Source: Hafnia alvei
Lineage (GTDB): Bacteria > Pseudomonadota > Gammaproteobacteria > Enterobacterales > Enterobacteriaceae
Direction: 5' to 3'
NCBI RefSeq assembly: GCF_034424155.1
Contig: NZ_CP139992.1
Location: 310,001 to 374,000 of the forward strand
DNA: 64,000 bases
This document shows, piece by piece, positions 27,423-39,388 of this stretch. Below the pieces are notes generated by a model, which saw nothing but the letters and a program-made list of their open reading frames with translations, was not told the origin of the DNA and did not search any database. The position numbers were made by a program, and so were the translations under genes. Within the stretch, counting starts at the first letter, position 1, and every line of letters starts with the position of its first letter.

Positions 27423-28262
27423 TTACGAATGTCTGCCGCCATAAGCTAGCGTGACTTCTTTCGCTGCTTTAATCACTAAGGCACCAATTTCGATCACGCG
27501 ATCGTCGGTGATACGAGAAACGGGGCCAGAAATAGAAATAGCGGCAAAGGCTTCCTGATGCTCATCATAGATACAGGCGGCAATACAGCGCAGGCCGAGA
27601 GCATGTTCCTCATCGTCAAAAGAAAATCCCTGTTTACGAATATGGGCCAGCTCTTCTTTCAGGCTATTGGGATTGCTGCGGGTGTGCGGCGTGTAGCTGT
27701 GCAAACCCTTTTTATGCAGTAATTCAACCAAATGAGTATCACTGACCGTCGACAAAAACGCCTTCCCTGCACCAGAGGCATGCATCGGCAGTTTGCCGCC
27801 AATTGGCGCAGACATGCGCATCAGCTGGGTACACTGTACCTGATCGATAATCACCGCCTGAAAATCGCTTACATCGAGCACGGCCAGATTCACGGTTTCG
27901 CCAGAGTCTTCCATTAAGCGGCGCAGAATCGGATGGACAATGGCCAGCAGGTTGCGGCTCTGCAAAAAACTACTTCCCACGAAGAAAGCGTGTGAGGCAA
28001 TGGTCCACAGGCCAAGATCGCCGACTTGCTGGACGAATCCTTGCTGCTGCATGGTGCTCAAAAGGCGGTGTGTCGTAGAGTTGGGCAAACCCGCCTGCTG
28101 GGCTAAATCGGTGAGCGCCACGCTGCCGTGTGCTTCGGCAATTAATTCCAACAATCTCAATCCACGCTGTAAGGATTGAACCTGTCCGGTGGCTGCGGGA
28201 GTGGTGGCTGGCGTTGCGGTACGTGGTTTCTTACCACGTTTTACGGGCACGGTAGTCGCCAT
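27423..28262 (-). CDS. iclR: Glyoxylate-shunt repressor IclR
   Basis: Repressor of aceBAK in enterobacteria. The N-terminal winged helix (LTDLAQQAGLPNSTTHRLLS) and the effector domain (MRMSAPIGGKLPMHASGAGKAF, then FDDEEHALGLRCIAACIYDE) are nearly those of E. coli IclR. 279 residues with a basic, Ala/Thr/Pro-rich N-terminal tail. It is divergent from metH as in E. coli, but aceBAK is not on its other side; a dmsA-like gene is. A possible self-operator lies at 28338-28352. Confidence 0.95.
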   Translation of the reverse strand: MATTVPVKRGKKPRTATPATTPAATGQVQSLQRGLRLLELIAEAHGSVALTDLAQQAGLPNSTTHRLLSTMQQQGFVQQVGDLGLWTIASHAFFVGSSFLQSRNLLAIVHPILRRLMEDSGETVNLAVLDVSDFQAVIIDQVQCTQLMRMSAPIGGKLPMHASGAGKAFLSTVSDTHLVELLHKKGLHSYTPHTRSNPNSLKEELAHIRKQGFSFDDEEHALGLRCIAACIYDEHQEAFAAISISGPVSRITDDRVIEIGALVIKAAKEVTLAYGGRHS

Positions 28263-28565
28263 TTTAGTGCTCTCCTGAGACAGTCATAAATAATTATTTT
28301 TATTGAACAAATTCGTATTAAAAAAATGTTATAAAAATGGAATCTATTTTCGTTTTCGACATTATGGATGCGATCGTGGTTTTTAACTGCTCCGATGTGT
28401 TCAAAGTCAGAGGCTGCACGCAAAAGTCACCTGAAAAAGTCTCAAGATCGCCTCCGCCAACAGAACTGAAACCTATGTTAGGATGAGGAAACGTCACTTT
28501 TTTGAATAAAAAACCTGCACGAAAAGACGGGTGATATCAGGGTAAATGAAAGACTAGGAGCAACA
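28263..28565. other. iclR-metH divergent promoter interval
   Basis: 303 bp without a gene. It includes TGGAATCTATTTTCG (28338-28352), resembling the IclR box TGGAAATNATTTCCA, and TGAA-N5-CTCA (28432-28444), one base off the MetR pattern TGAA-N5-TTCA. Both are weak pattern matches. The promoters of iclR and metH must be here. Confidence 0.5.
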
Positions 28566-31500
28566 GTGAGCACAATCGTTGAAAGATTACGCCATCAGCT
28601 TTCCCAAAGGATTTTGGTGCTGGATGGCGGTATGGGAACCATGATTCAGGGCTATCGGTTAAACGAAGAGGATTTCCGAGGCGAACGCTTTGCCGATTGG
28701 CAAAGCGATCTAAAAGGCAATAACGACTTATTGGTTCTCACTCAGCCGGACATTATTAGCGCGATACATTATGAGTATCTCGAAGCTGGCGCTGATATTT
28801 TGGAAACCAACACTTTCAACTCAACGCGCATTGCGATGGCGGATTACCACATGGAATCCCTGTCGGCGGAAATAAACTATGAAGCCGCGCGTTTGGCACG
28901 GGCATGTGCCGATGAGTGGACAGTGCGTACACCAGACAAACCGCGCTACGTTGCTGGGGTGCTTGGCCCGACCAACCGTACCGCCTCCATTTCTCCTGAT
29001 GTTAACGATCCCGCATTTCGTAATATTTCGTTTGATCAGTTAGTTGAAGCCTATCGGGAATCAACGCATGCGTTAGTGGAAGGCGGGGTCGATCTGATCA
29101 TGATCGAAACCATCTTTGATACGTTGAATGCTAAAGCCGCGATCTATGCGGTAGAAACCGAATTTGAAGCCATGGGAATCGAGCTGCCGGTGATGATCTC
29201 CGGCACCATTACTGATGCTTCAGGACGTACTCTGTCAGGCCAAACCACCGAAGCATTTTATAACTCGCTACGCCACGTTAAGCCGCTGACTTTTGGCCTC
29301 AACTGCGCCTTAGGTCCAGATGAACTTCGCCAATATGTGGCCGAACTTTCGCGTATCGCAGAATGCTACGTCACCGCGCATCCGAATGCGGGTTTACCTA
29401 ACGCCTTTGGTGAATACGATCTTGGCCCGCAAGAGATGGCTGAGCACATTTCAGAGTGGGCACAGGCTGGGTTTCTAAACATCGTGGGCGGCTGCTGTGG
29501 TACCACACCGGCGCACATTGCGGCGATCAGTCAGGCCGTTGAAGGCGTGAAACCACGCGTGTTGCCCGATATTCCCGTCGCCTGCCGTTTAGCGGGGTTA
29601 GAACCGCTGACCATTGATGCCAATACGCTGTTTGTTAACGTGGGCGAGCGTACTAACGTTACGGGCTCGGCAAAATTTAAGCGCCTGATCAAAGAAGATA
29701 AATACGCAGAGGCGCTGGAAGTTGCGCTTCAACAGGTTGAAAGCGGCGCGCAGATCATCGACATCAATATGGATGAGGGGATGCTCGATGCTGAAGCGGC
29801 GATGGTGCGTTTCCTTAGCCTGATCGCCGGTGAGCCGGATATCGCCCGTGTACCGATTATGATCGATTCCTCTAAGTGGGAGGTGATCGAGAAAGGCCTG
29901 AAATGTATTCAGGGCAAAGGTATCGTTAACTCGATCTCAATGAAAGAGGGCGAGGAAAAATTCATCGAGCATGCACGCAAAGTTCGCCGCTACGGCGCGG
30001 CGATGGTGGTGATGGCGTTTGATGAAGTTGGGCAGGCGGATACGCGCGAGCGTAAGGTTGAAATTTGCCGTCGTGCTTATAAATTGCTGACTGAAACCGT
30101 CGGTTTCCCACCAGAAGATATCATTTTTGATCCTAATATTTTCGCGGTTGCGACTGGGATTGAAGAGCATAACAACTATGCCGTCGACTTTATTGAAGCC
30201 TGCGCGGATATCAAAGCTGAACTGCCGCACGCGCTGATTTCTGGCGGTGTCTCCAACGTTTCATTCTCTTTCCGCGGTAACGATCCGGTTCGTGAAGCTA
30301 TTCACGCCGTGTTCTTGTATTACGCGATCCGCAACGGCATGGACATGGGGATCGTGAACGCTGGGCAGTTGGCGATCTACGACGATCTTCCGGCGGATCT
30401 GCGCGATGCGGTAGAAGATGTGATCCTCAATCGTCGTGAAGATGGCACCGAACGTTTGCTGGATCTGGCTGAAAAATATCGGGGCAGTAAAAGCGACGAC
30501 GATAGCACCAAACCGCAGGCCGAATGGCGCGGCTGGCCGGTGAAAAAACGGCTGGAATACTCGCTGGTTAAAGGCATTACCGAATTTATTGAATTAGATA
30601 CCGAAGAGGCTCGTCTTGAGGCCGATCGCCCTATTGAGGTGATCGAAGGTCCGCTGATGGACGGGATGAACGTGGTCGGCGATCTGTTTGGTGACGGCAA
30701 AATGTTCTTGCCGCAGGTGGTTAAATCCGCACGCGTCATGAAGCAGGCCGTGGCCTACCTCGAACCGTTCATTGAGGCAAGTAAAGAGAAAGGCACATCG
30801 GCCGGAAAAGTGCTGTTGGCGACCGTTAAAGGCGACGTGCATGACATTGGTAAGAATATCGTTGGCGTCGTTTTGCAGTGTAATAACTACGAGATTATCG
30901 ATCTTGGCGTGATGGTGCCTTGCGATAAAATTCTAAAAACGGCTCGTGAGCAAAACGTTGATATCATCGGGCTGTCGGGCCTTATCACCCCTTCGCTGGA
31001 TGAAATGGTGTACGTTGCCAAAGAGATGGAGCGCCAAGGTTTCGATCTACCGCTGCTGATTGGTGGAGCAACCACGTCGAAGGCGCATACGGCGGTCAAA
31101 ATAGAGCAGAACTATAGCGGCCCAACGACCTACGTTTCGAACGCGTCACGCACCGTTGGCGTGGTAGCGGCGCTGCTGTCGCCAACGCAAAAGCCAGATT
31201 TTATTGCTCGTACCCGTAAAGAGTATGAAACCGTGCGTATTCAGCATGCACGAAAGAAACCACGCACGCCTCCGGTGACGCTGGAAGCCGCGCGCGAAAA
31301 CGCGATGTCACTGGACTGGACGGATTATACGCCGCCTGTCCCGCATCGTTTGGGTGTGCATCAGGTGACGGCCAGCATCGACGTGCTGCGCAATTATATT
31401 GATTGGACACCGTTCTTTATGACGTGGTCGCTGGCAGGAAAATACCCGCGCATCTTGGAAGATGAGGTGGTGGGTGAAGAAGCCAAACGCGTATTTGCCG

Positions 31501-32249
31501 ATGCCAATGCCATGCTGGATGATTTGGCTAGTAGCGGTAAGTTAAATCCGCGTGGGGTTTATGGCCTATTCCCTGCTAATCGCGTGGGGGATGACGTTGA
31601 AATTTATAGCAATGAGTTCCGCGACGAGCTGTTGGTGACGGGACATCATCTGCGTCAACAAACGGAAAAAACAGATTTTGCCAACTACTGTTTGGCTGAT
31701 TTCGTGGCGCCTAAATCCAGCGGCAAAGCCGATTACATTGGTGCTTTCGCGGTAACTGGTGGGCTCGAAGAAGATACGTTAGCCGATATGTATGAAGCGC
31801 AGCACGATGATTACAACAAAATCATGGTGAAAGCACTTTCGGATCGTTTGGCTGAGGCCTTTGCTGAATATCTGCATGAAAAAGTGCGTAAGGTGCATTG
31901 GGGCTATGCGGCTAATGAAAATCTCAGTAACGAAGAGCTGATCCGTGAAAACTATCAAGGAATACGCCCTGCGCCGGGCTATCCTGCCTGCCCTGAACAT
32001 ACTGAAAAAGCAGCAATTTGGACGCTACTCGACGCAGAAAATAGCGTTGGCATGAAGCTAACGGAATCCTATGCGATGTGGCCGGGAGCGTCGGTATCAG
32101 GCTGGTATTTCAGTCATCCGGAGAGCAAATATTTTGCCGTTGCGCAGATCCAACGCGATCAGGTTGAAGACTATGCTCAGCGTAAGGGAATGCCGGTTAG
32201 CGAGGTTGAGCGCTGGTTGGCGCCTAATCTTGGGTATGATGCGGATTAA
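28566..32249 (+). CDS. metH: Cobalamin-dependent methionine synthase
   Basis: Moves a methyl group from methyltetrahydrofolate to homocysteine through cobalamin. Four modules in 1227 residues: homocysteine domain with zinc ligands Cys247 (GLNCALG) and Cys310-Cys311 (GGCCGTTP); pterin domain (about 360-650); cobalamin cap and binding domain with [10 protein letters not shown] and the cobalt-binding His759; and reactivation domain from about 900 with [12 protein letters not shown]. Residue numbers equal those of E. coli MetH. It starts at GTG with TAGGAG five bases upstream. It is monocistronic, convergent with the panS-like gene across a 300-bp structured region. Confidence 0.98.
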   Translation: MSTIVERLRHQLSQRILVLDGGMGTMIQGYRLNEEDFRGERFADWQSDLKGNNDLLVLTQPDIISAIHYEYLEAGADILETNTFNSTRIAMADYHMESLSAEINYEAARLARACADEWTVRTPDKPRYVAGVLGPTNRTASISPDVNDPAFRNISFDQLVEAYRESTHALVEGGVDLIMIETIFDTLNAKAAIYAVETEFEAMGIELPVMISGTITDASGRTLSGQTTEAFYNSLRHVKPLTFGLNCALGPDELRQYVAELSRIAECYVTAHPNAGLPNAFGEYDLGPQEMAEHISEWAQAGFLNIVGGCCGTTPAHIAAISQAVEGVKPRVLPDIPVACRLAGLEPLTIDANTLFVNVGERTNVTGSAKFKRLIKEDKYAEALEVALQQVESGAQIIDINMDEGMLDAEAAMVRFLSLIAGEPDIARVPIMIDSSKWEVIEKGLKCIQGKGIVNSISMKEGEEKFIEHARKVRRYGAAMVVMAFDEVGQADTRERKVEICRRAYKLLTETVGFPPEDIIFDPNIFAVATGIEEHNNYAVDFIEACADIKAELPHALISGGVSNVSFSFRGNDPVREAIHAVFLYYAIRNGMDMGIVNAGQLAIYDDLPADLRDAVEDVILNRREDGTERLLDLAEKYRGSKSDDDSTKPQAEWRGWPVKKRLEYSLVKGITEFIELDTEEARLEADRPIEVIEGPLMDGMNVVGDLFGDGKMFLPQVVKSARVMKQAVAYLEPFIEASKEKGTSAGKVLLATVKGDVHDIGKNIVGVVLQCNNYEIIDLGVMVPCDKILKTAREQNVDIIGLSGLITPSLDEMVYVAKEMERQGFDLPLLIGGATTSKAHTAVKIEQNYSGPTTYVSNASRTVGVVAALLSPTQKPDFIARTRKEYETVRIQHARKKPRTPPVTLEAARENAMSLDWTDYTPPVPHRLGVHQVTASIDVLRNYIDWTPFFMTWSLAGKYPRILEDEVVGEEAKRVFADANAMLDDLASSGKLNPRGVYGLFPANRVGDDVEIYSNEFRDELLVTGHHLRQQTEKTDFANYCLADFVAPKSSGKADYIGAFAVTGGLEEDTLADMYEAQHDDYNKIMVKALSDRLAEAFAEYLHEKVRKVHWGYAANENLSNEELIRENYQGIRPAPGYPACPEHTEKAAIWTLLDAENSVGMKLTESYAMWPGASVSGWYFSHPESKYFAVAQIQRDQVEDYAQRKGMPVSEVERWLAPNLGYDAD

Positions 32250-32549
32250 TGGTTAATTTAGGTTTTATCAGTCAAGAGCGGTGTAATATTACGAACGCTG
32301 TTTGGCTCTGAGACCTATTTGGGTATCGCATCAGCGTTCGTGTTAGGGGGCCAATCACCGCCCCCTAACAACCCGGCTTGGCACTACCTTCCAGCCTGCT
32401 ACGCAGGTCCCCTCATTCGCCATTTCGGTCTTAACGGAACGAACGGCAATCGCCATCCTGGCTCCTCCGTTCTTTCGCCGACATCCCTGTCGGCGAATCC
32501 TAACCTACATGACTCATTCGGCTGTACGGCAATGTGCCGGACAGGGCAC
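32250..32549. repeat. Hairpin-dense interval between metH and the panS-like gene
   Basis: No gene is seen; at least five inverted repeats are. ACGAACGCTG / CAGCGTTCGT (32291-32341); TGTTAGGGGGC / GCCCCCTAACA (32341-32370); CCTGC / GCAGG near 32395; GAACGG / CCGTTC (32441-32472) enclosing GCCATCCTGGC; and a perfect 10-bp stem TTCGCCGACA / TGTCGGCGAA (32474-32497). Read on the minus strand, as the 3' UTR of the panS-like gene, the last two present CAGGATG and CAGGGATG in their loops, CsrA-type motifs. Some stems probably terminate metH and the transporter gene. Confidence 0.55.
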
Positions 32550-33500
32550 TCAACTTTCTGATGGTGCCTCTTTTCTGCTCTCCTTTTCATCCCCCGTCGG
32601 ACGTCCCTGCCAGTATCCAGCCAATAGGGAACCAGACAGGTTGTGCCAAACAGAGAACAAAGCGCCGGGTAACGCAGCCAGCGGAGAGAAGTAGATTTTC
32701 CCTAACGTGGCGGCTAAACCAGAGTTTTGCATACCGACTTCAATCGCCAACGTGCGACAGGTAGATTCATCGAAGCCGAACAGGCGTCCACCCCAATAGC
32801 CACTGAGTAAGCCGATCCCGTTATGCAAAATAACCGCAACAATAACCATTAACCCGACAGATGCGATGTGGCTTTGACTACCCGCAACCACGGCGCTGAT
32901 GATGGCTAAAATGCAAAGCATCGAAAGAGCCGGTAGATAAGGCTCGACGCGTGCGACCAACTTGCTAAACATATGGTGAATGGCTAAGCCTGCGGCAATC
33001 GGAATAACCACGATTTGTAAGATGCTGATGAGCATTCCCATGATATCCACGCTGATGGTGGCATCGACATATAAGCGTGTAAGCAACGGGGTAGCGAAAA
33101 CGCCGACGAGCGTTGAGAACGATGAAATGGTCACGGAAAGCGCAACATCTCCACGAGCCAGATAGATCATGACATTGGACGCGGTGCCGCTGGCCACGCT
33201 GCCGACGAGTACCATGCCTGCTGAGAGATCTGGTGACATATGGAAAGCTTTGGCAAGCAAGAATGCGGCGAGTGGCATCACCAGATAATGCAGGAAAATC
33301 CCTGCAGCAACAGGCGCAGGGCGAGAGAGAACGCGTTTGAAATCATCAATTTTTAGCGTCACACCCATCGTAAACATGATGAGCATTAACAAGGGGCTTA
33401 CGTAGGGACCAATACCGGTAAAGGTAGTTGGCGTGAAATAAGCCGTGATGGACAGCAGAACTGCCCACAGAGGAAATAGACGAGTGAACGTTGCCAGCAT
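32550..33500 (-). CDS. panS: BASS-family transporter, PanS-like
   Basis: Inner-membrane transporter of the bile acid:sodium symporter fold, resembling PanS, which moves ketopantoate or related pantothenate precursors in Salmonella. 316 residues with about ten hydrophobic segments. Family features: [18 protein letters not shown] (near LIMF), [55 protein letters not shown]. It lies between metH and lysC on the minus strand. The substrate cannot be fixed from sequence; the gene symbol is a best guess. Confidence 0.7.
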   Translation of the reverse strand: MLATFTRLFPLWAVLLSITAYFTPTTFTGIGPYVSPLLMLIMFTMGVTLKIDDFKRVLSRPAPVAAGIFLHYLVMPLAAFLLAKAFHMSPDLSAGMVLVGSVASGTASNVMIYLARGDVALSVTISSFSTLVGVFATPLLTRLYVDATISVDIMGMLISILQIVVIPIAAGLAIHHMFSKLVARVEPYLPALSMLCILAIISAVVAGSQSHIASVGLMVIVAVILHNGIGLLSGYWGGRLFGFDESTCRTLAIEVGMQNSGLAATLGKIYFSPLAALPGALFSVWHNLSGSLLAGYWQGRPTGDEKESRKEAPSES

Positions 33501-33576
33501 AATTAGGCCTTTTTTATGGTGTTGTGATGTGTGTTATTCGTTATTTTTTTAGCATGTGGAACGGGTATCTAATGTC

Positions 33577-33597
33577 CCCGCCGCAGAGCGCGGCGGG
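33577..33597 (-). terminator. GC-rich hairpin after lysC
   Basis: CCCGCCGC (33577-33584) pairs with GCGGCGGG (33590-33597) around AGAGC, 24 bases beyond the lysC stop on the minus strand. The U tract is poor. Confidence 0.5.
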
Positions 33598-33620
33598 AAG
33601 GCCGGAGCGGCGGAGAGAGG

Positions 33621-34970
33621 TTACTCGAAGAGGTTGCTGTGGAGTGCGCGCACGACATTCTCGGCATTTTCGCCGGGAACGAGGAAGCAAAGGTTATGGC
33701 TGCTGGCACCGTAGCAAATCATGCGAATATTGAACGGCTCCATGACGCCAAATACCTCTTTGCCAACCCCACAGGCTGAGGAGAGTTTGTTACCAATCAA
33801 TGCTACCAGCGCCAGATTCTCTTCCACTTCTACGCGGCATAGAGAAGACAGTTCGGTTAATAGCGATGTGGTTAATAAGCTTGCTCCGCTGGTGCAAGAA
33901 CCGGTGGTATCCAGCGTTAGCGCAATGCTGACTTCAGATGTGGTGATTAAGTCCACGGAAATATTGTGACGCGCCAGAATGCCGAATACTTCAGCCAAGA
34001 AGCCTCGGGCGTGAAGCATGTTTAGGCTGTGCAGCGTCATCAAGGTTTGCTTGCGGCGCAGTGCAAGAGCGCGAAACAGCGGTGGCTGTTCTGTTTTGTT
34101 GCACACTAAAGTTCCGCCAGCAGAAGGATCTTTGCTGGAGCCGACGAAGACAGGGATATCGCTACGCACCGCAGGCAATAAGGTTGCCGGATGCAAAACT
34201 TTAGCGCCGAAAGTCGCCATCTCCGCAGCTTCAGAAAAACCGATTTCGCTGATACGGCGAGCGGCGGGCACGATGCGTGGGTCGGTAGTGTAGATACCCG
34301 GAACATCCGTCCAGATATCAACGCGTGCGGCATTCAGCGCTTCACCAAGCAGTGCTGCGGTATAGTCGCTGCCACCGCGGCCAAGGGTGGTTGTACGGCC
34401 TTTGGCTTCGCTACCGATAAAACCTTGAGTAATGATGATCGCTTCTTGTGTCCGTGGCACCAACTGCTGTTGTGCTAATTCGTACAGCGCATGGGTGTCT
34501 GGTTCTGCGCGGCCAAAGCGATCGTTAGTACGCATGATTTTACGTACATCAAACCATTCGGCATTGACGTCACGCTGGCGAAGGAGCTCGACGAACAGCA
34601 GGGTGGACATCAGTTCACCATGGCTAACTAATTCGTCGGTCAAGGCTGGCGAGGTAGCCAGCGCAGCGGCTTCTGACAGCATGGTGATATTTTCCAGCAT
34701 GCGGTCAATTTCATCGCGCAGCACGTTTGGCTGATGCAACGTATCGAGGATGTTGTACTGAATGCGACGTATTTCGTCGATGACGTAATGACGCTTCTCC
34801 TGATCGCAGCCGTCAGCCAGTTCTACCAGTAAATTGGTGACGCCCGCAGAGGCAGATAACACCACCACGCGCACGTTCGGATTGGAAAGAACAATATTGG
34901 CACTGTTTTGCATCGCGTCAGCGTTAGACACGCTGGTGCCGCCAAATTTTGCGACGATGGTATTTTTCAT
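33621..34970 (-). CDS. lysC: Lysine-sensitive aspartokinase III
   Basis: First step of the aspartate pathway: phosphorylates L-aspartate. 449 residues, the length of E. coli LysC. The kinase domain has KFGGTSVSNADAM near residue 8 and LGRGGSDYTAALLGEAL; two ACT domains at the C-terminus bind lysine (SLNMLHARGFLAEVFGILAR and the following segment). Expression is controlled by the lysine riboswitch in its long leader, plus feedback on the protein. Monocistronic. Confidence 0.97.
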   Translation of the reverse strand: MKNTIVAKFGGTSVSNADAMQNSANIVLSNPNVRVVVLSASAGVTNLLVELADGCDQEKRHYVIDEIRRIQYNILDTLHQPNVLRDEIDRMLENITMLSEAAALATSPALTDELVSHGELMSTLLFVELLRQRDVNAEWFDVRKIMRTNDRFGRAEPDTHALYELAQQQLVPRTQEAIIITQGFIGSEAKGRTTTLGRGGSDYTAALLGEALNAARVDIWTDVPGIYTTDPRIVPAARRISEIGFSEAAEMATFGAKVLHPATLLPAVRSDIPVFVGSSKDPSAGGTLVCNKTEQPPLFRALALRRKQTLMTLHSLNMLHARGFLAEVFGILARHNISVDLITTSEVSIALTLDTTGSCTSGASLLTTSLLTELSSLCRVEVEENLALVALIGNKLSSACGVGKEVFGVMEPFNIRMICYGASSHNLCFLVPGENAENVVRALHSNLFE

Positions 34971-35090
34971 GTAAGCCTCGTGTCAGGGAAGCCCGCGTTA
35001 ATTCACTTAATCGGGCTAAAAATTCCATTACCTTGGCACAAGGAGAGAGCGGTATACGGGAGCAGACGTAGGGATTAAAGCTACGATACA

Positions 35091-35284
35091 CCCAGAAGCG
35101 CCTCACCTTGCCGATCCCCCGGAATACAGAGAATCGAGGTGACAGCCCAAGGGATTCAGCCCTTGTAGCCGACGTAGCAGTTTCTCCGGTGGGCTGCTGC
35201 GCCTCGGCGTCACACCCCCTCGCGTATCGTCAATGGAAACCGGCTCCTCTGATACGCTACCTGAGCAACGCGCCTCTTCTGGCT
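35091..35284 (-). ncRNA. Lysine riboswitch aptamer
   Basis: On the minus strand the sequence GCCAGAAGAGGCGCGTTGC begins the element and GGTGAGGCGCTTCTGG closes helix P1. In between are the L-box hallmarks GAGGAGCCGG, CGAGGGGGTGT-GACGCCGAGG and GGCTACAAGGGCTGAATCCC, then GGGCTGTCACC. They follow the E. coli lysC leader in order and spacing. The 120 bases between it and the ATG form the expression platform; a stem AGCCCG / CGGGCT (34990-35017) ends just before the ribosome binding site, consistent with translational control. Confidence 0.95.
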
Positions 35285-35303
35285 TGTACACGTGATGTAC
35301 AAG
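35283..35303 (-). other. 5'-terminal hairpin of the lysC leader
   Basis: CTTGTACA and TGTACAAG form a perfect 8-bp stem around a 5-base loop at the predicted 5' end of the leader RNA. It probably stabilises the RNA end; the E. coli leader has an unrelated hairpin in the same place. Confidence 0.6.
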
Positions 35304-35313
35304 TAGGTTTTTA

Positions 35314-35342
35314 GAAATAGCGACTTATTGAAGTTATGTCAA
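35314..35342 (-). promoter_or_regulatory. lysC: Predicted sigma-70 promoter of lysC
   Basis: On the minus strand TTGACA (perfect -35), 17 bases, then TATTTC (-10). Transcription would begin near 35307, just ahead of the leader hairpin and riboswitch. Confidence 0.65.
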
Positions 35343-35501
35343 TGTCATTAACATGAGCGATTTTCAATTTGAACGGGAATAAGTTACAACGGCGAATGTT
35401 AAGTTATATCTTCTTGAATAATATAATTTAATAGCGAATGACTCTGTTATTAGCCGTGCGCATGGCCTACCGGTAAGCTGATAAGCCATGCTAATAAAAT
35501 G

Positions 35502-37304
35502 TTAGTTTGGCGTGGTGAGCGAATCGCCCTGAACCAAGGCAACCAGTGTACATGGCATCGCTGGAACGCTATCTTCATTCACCGGTTGTAAAGAACCATC
35601 TTCTTTTTGAGCGAACAGAGGGATCACTCCTTGATGTTTTTCCAGATATTCGACCCAGCCAAAATTTTCGTTAAGTTTGGTCGCCTTAATCACAGCACCT
35701 TTACCTAGCAAGGTACTCAGGCGTGAATAGGTCGCTTCGCGATTAAACAAAATCTCATGGCGGCGGAAACGGCTGCTTTCGCCGTTGCTGCGGCCTTTGA
35801 GTTGTGCGCTGGAACGAATGGAAAACACTTTTCGTTCGCCAAAAATGTGCCCGAAGTGATAAACCGCAAGCGCGTTTTGATGCCGGTTTGGTGATAGGGC
35901 CAGCACCTGAGCCGTATCGCTGAGATCGAGATAGTTTTCTGCGTGTTCAGAGTAAGCGTGACCGTAATAGGCGGGAATGCCGTCCATACGTGCCTGACGA
36001 TAGTATTCCCAACTGCTGTCTGTCACCATCACCGGAATTTTCAGCTTAATTAGCGCCTGTGCGACCGCACGTGCAACGCTGTTGGCCCCGATAATCAGTA
36101 CGCCTCGCGGCTTTTGTTGTTGAACGCCTAACCAACGCGCCAAGCGTGAGCTGGTGAGGCTTTGCAGCACCACCGTACCAATAATGACCGCAAAAACCAC
36201 CGTGACGAGTTTATCTGCTTCAGGGTAATTCATTCGTTGTAGCGTTAGCGCAAACAAAGAACTCACGGCGGCGGCGACAATCCCGCGTGGTGCAATCCAA
36301 GACAGCAGCGCTTTTTCCCGCCACTTCAACGATGAACCTGCGGTTGAAACGGCGATACACAGCGGGCGAGCAATAAACTGCACAATCAGCAACACGATGA
36401 CCAGCGGCCATCCCATATTCCAAAGCGCATCGACATCAAGACGCGCCGCCAAAATGATAAACAGCGCTGAAATTAAAATGGCCGAAAGCTCTTCTTTAAA
36501 CGCCAGAATGTCGCTGATATCGACGTCACGCATGTTGGCCAGCCAAATCCCCATGACGGTAACGGCCAATAAGCCGGATTCTTCTGCAACCGCGTTTGAA
36601 AACCCAAAAGCACTGAGCATAACCGCTAATACGGCCAGATTTTGCAGGTAGCGAGGGATCCACACCTTGCGTAGCGCTACGCCGAGCACGTAGCCAAATA
36701 GTGCGCCAATCAGTAGGCCGAGCACCACTGTTTTGCCAAAGGTGACAAGCAGGTGAGTCCATGCCTCGGAATTCTGGCGCAGAACGATAAACTCAAATAC
36801 CAGTACGGTGAAAATAGCGCCGACAGGATCAATGACAATCCCTTCCCATCTCAATACGCGGTTTATACTTGCCTTGGGGCGAACCACGCGCATTAGCGGT
36901 GCAATGACGGTTGGCCCCGTCACAACCGTCACCGCTCCCACTAGCGCAGAGAGCTCAGCGGAAAAGCCGAGCAGCCACCAACATGAAACGGAAATGATGG
37001 CGAAGGTCACGAGCATACCGATGCTGACCAAATTGCGAACAACGCCGCCAAGCCCGCGAATTTCCTCAAAGCGTAGCGTTAGCGAACCTTCAAATAAGAT
37101 GATAGCGACTGAGAGAGAGACGAGTGGAAAAAGCAGTTCGCCAAAGAGATCATCTGGATTGACCACATGTGCGAGCGGACCAAGTGCTATACCCATGATA
37201 AGCAACGGTAAAATTGCAGGGATTCGTAGCCGCCAAGCTAACCACTGAGCCGCGAGTGAACTAATGCCGATAATCACCAGCATTAAGGGGGTTGATAGCT
37301 CCAT
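35502..37304 (-). CDS. Cation:proton antiporter (CPA1/NhaP type) with RCK domain
   Basis: Inner-membrane antiporter of 600 residues. About 400 N-terminal residues are hydrophobic with the CPA1 pattern (LLIMGIALGPLAHVVNPDDL, LFEGSLTLRFEEI, VTGPTVIAPLMRVVRPK, GIVIDPVGAIFTVLVFEF, WIAPRGIVAAAVSSLF). A cytosolic Rossmann-like TrkA-N segment follows (GVLIIGANSVARAVAQALIK) and a C-terminal regulatory tail. The chosen ATG begins MELSTPLMLVIIG and follows TAAGGT; a frame extending 20 codons upstream is less likely. The ion cannot be told from sequence. It is divergent from pgi and is not E. coli YjcE. Confidence 0.88.
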   Translation of the reverse strand: MELSTPLMLVIIGISSLAAQWLAWRLRIPAILPLLIMGIALGPLAHVVNPDDLFGELLFPLVSLSVAIILFEGSLTLRFEEIRGLGGVVRNLVSIGMLVTFAIISVSCWWLLGFSAELSALVGAVTVVTGPTVIAPLMRVVRPKASINRVLRWEGIVIDPVGAIFTVLVFEFIVLRQNSEAWTHLLVTFGKTVVLGLLIGALFGYVLGVALRKVWIPRYLQNLAVLAVMLSAFGFSNAVAEESGLLAVTVMGIWLANMRDVDISDILAFKEELSAILISALFIILAARLDVDALWNMGWPLVIVLLIVQFIARPLCIAVSTAGSSLKWREKALLSWIAPRGIVAAAVSSLFALTLQRMNYPEADKLVTVVFAVIIGTVVLQSLTSSRLARWLGVQQQKPRGVLIIGANSVARAVAQALIKLKIPVMVTDSSWEYYRQARMDGIPAYYGHAYSEHAENYLDLSDTAQVLALSPNRHQNALAVYHFGHIFGERKVFSIRSSAQLKGRSNGESSRFRRHEILFNREATYSRLSTLLGKGAVIKATKLNENFGWVEYLEKHQGVIPLFAQKEDGSLQPVNEDSVPAMPCTLVALVQGDSLTTPN

Positions 37305-39287
<1,983 letters not shown>

Positions 39288-39313
39288 TTGGTTAACTCTT
39301 TAAGTTAAAACAT

Positions 39314-39346
39314 AAAAAACGCCACCCTTAATGGTGGCGTTTTTGT
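39314..39346 (+). terminator. Terminator of pgi
   Basis: AACGCCACC / GGTGGCGTT, 9-bp stem extended by A-U pairs, 6-base loop, followed by T residues. The A-rich left flank could also serve the minus strand. Confidence 0.9.
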
Positions 39347-39356
39347 TGGGTGAACT

Positions 39357-39388
39357 AGACCATTTTCGTGGCGCCACGAAAATGGTCT
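39357..39388. repeat. Perfect 32-bp palindrome directly after dinD
   Basis: AGACCATTTTCGTGGC is followed immediately by its exact reverse complement, ending one base before the dinD stop codon complement. A copy of its inner 29 bases with one mismatch is inside dinD at 40026-40054. In RNA it would form a 14-to-16-bp hairpin, possibly the dinD terminator, though no U tract follows. Confidence 0.85.

Noticed and set aside
34990-35017. Stem AGCCCG/CGGGCT as an intrinsic terminator of the lysC leader
   Set aside because: On the lysC strand the U run precedes the stem instead of following it, so translational masking is more likely than termination.
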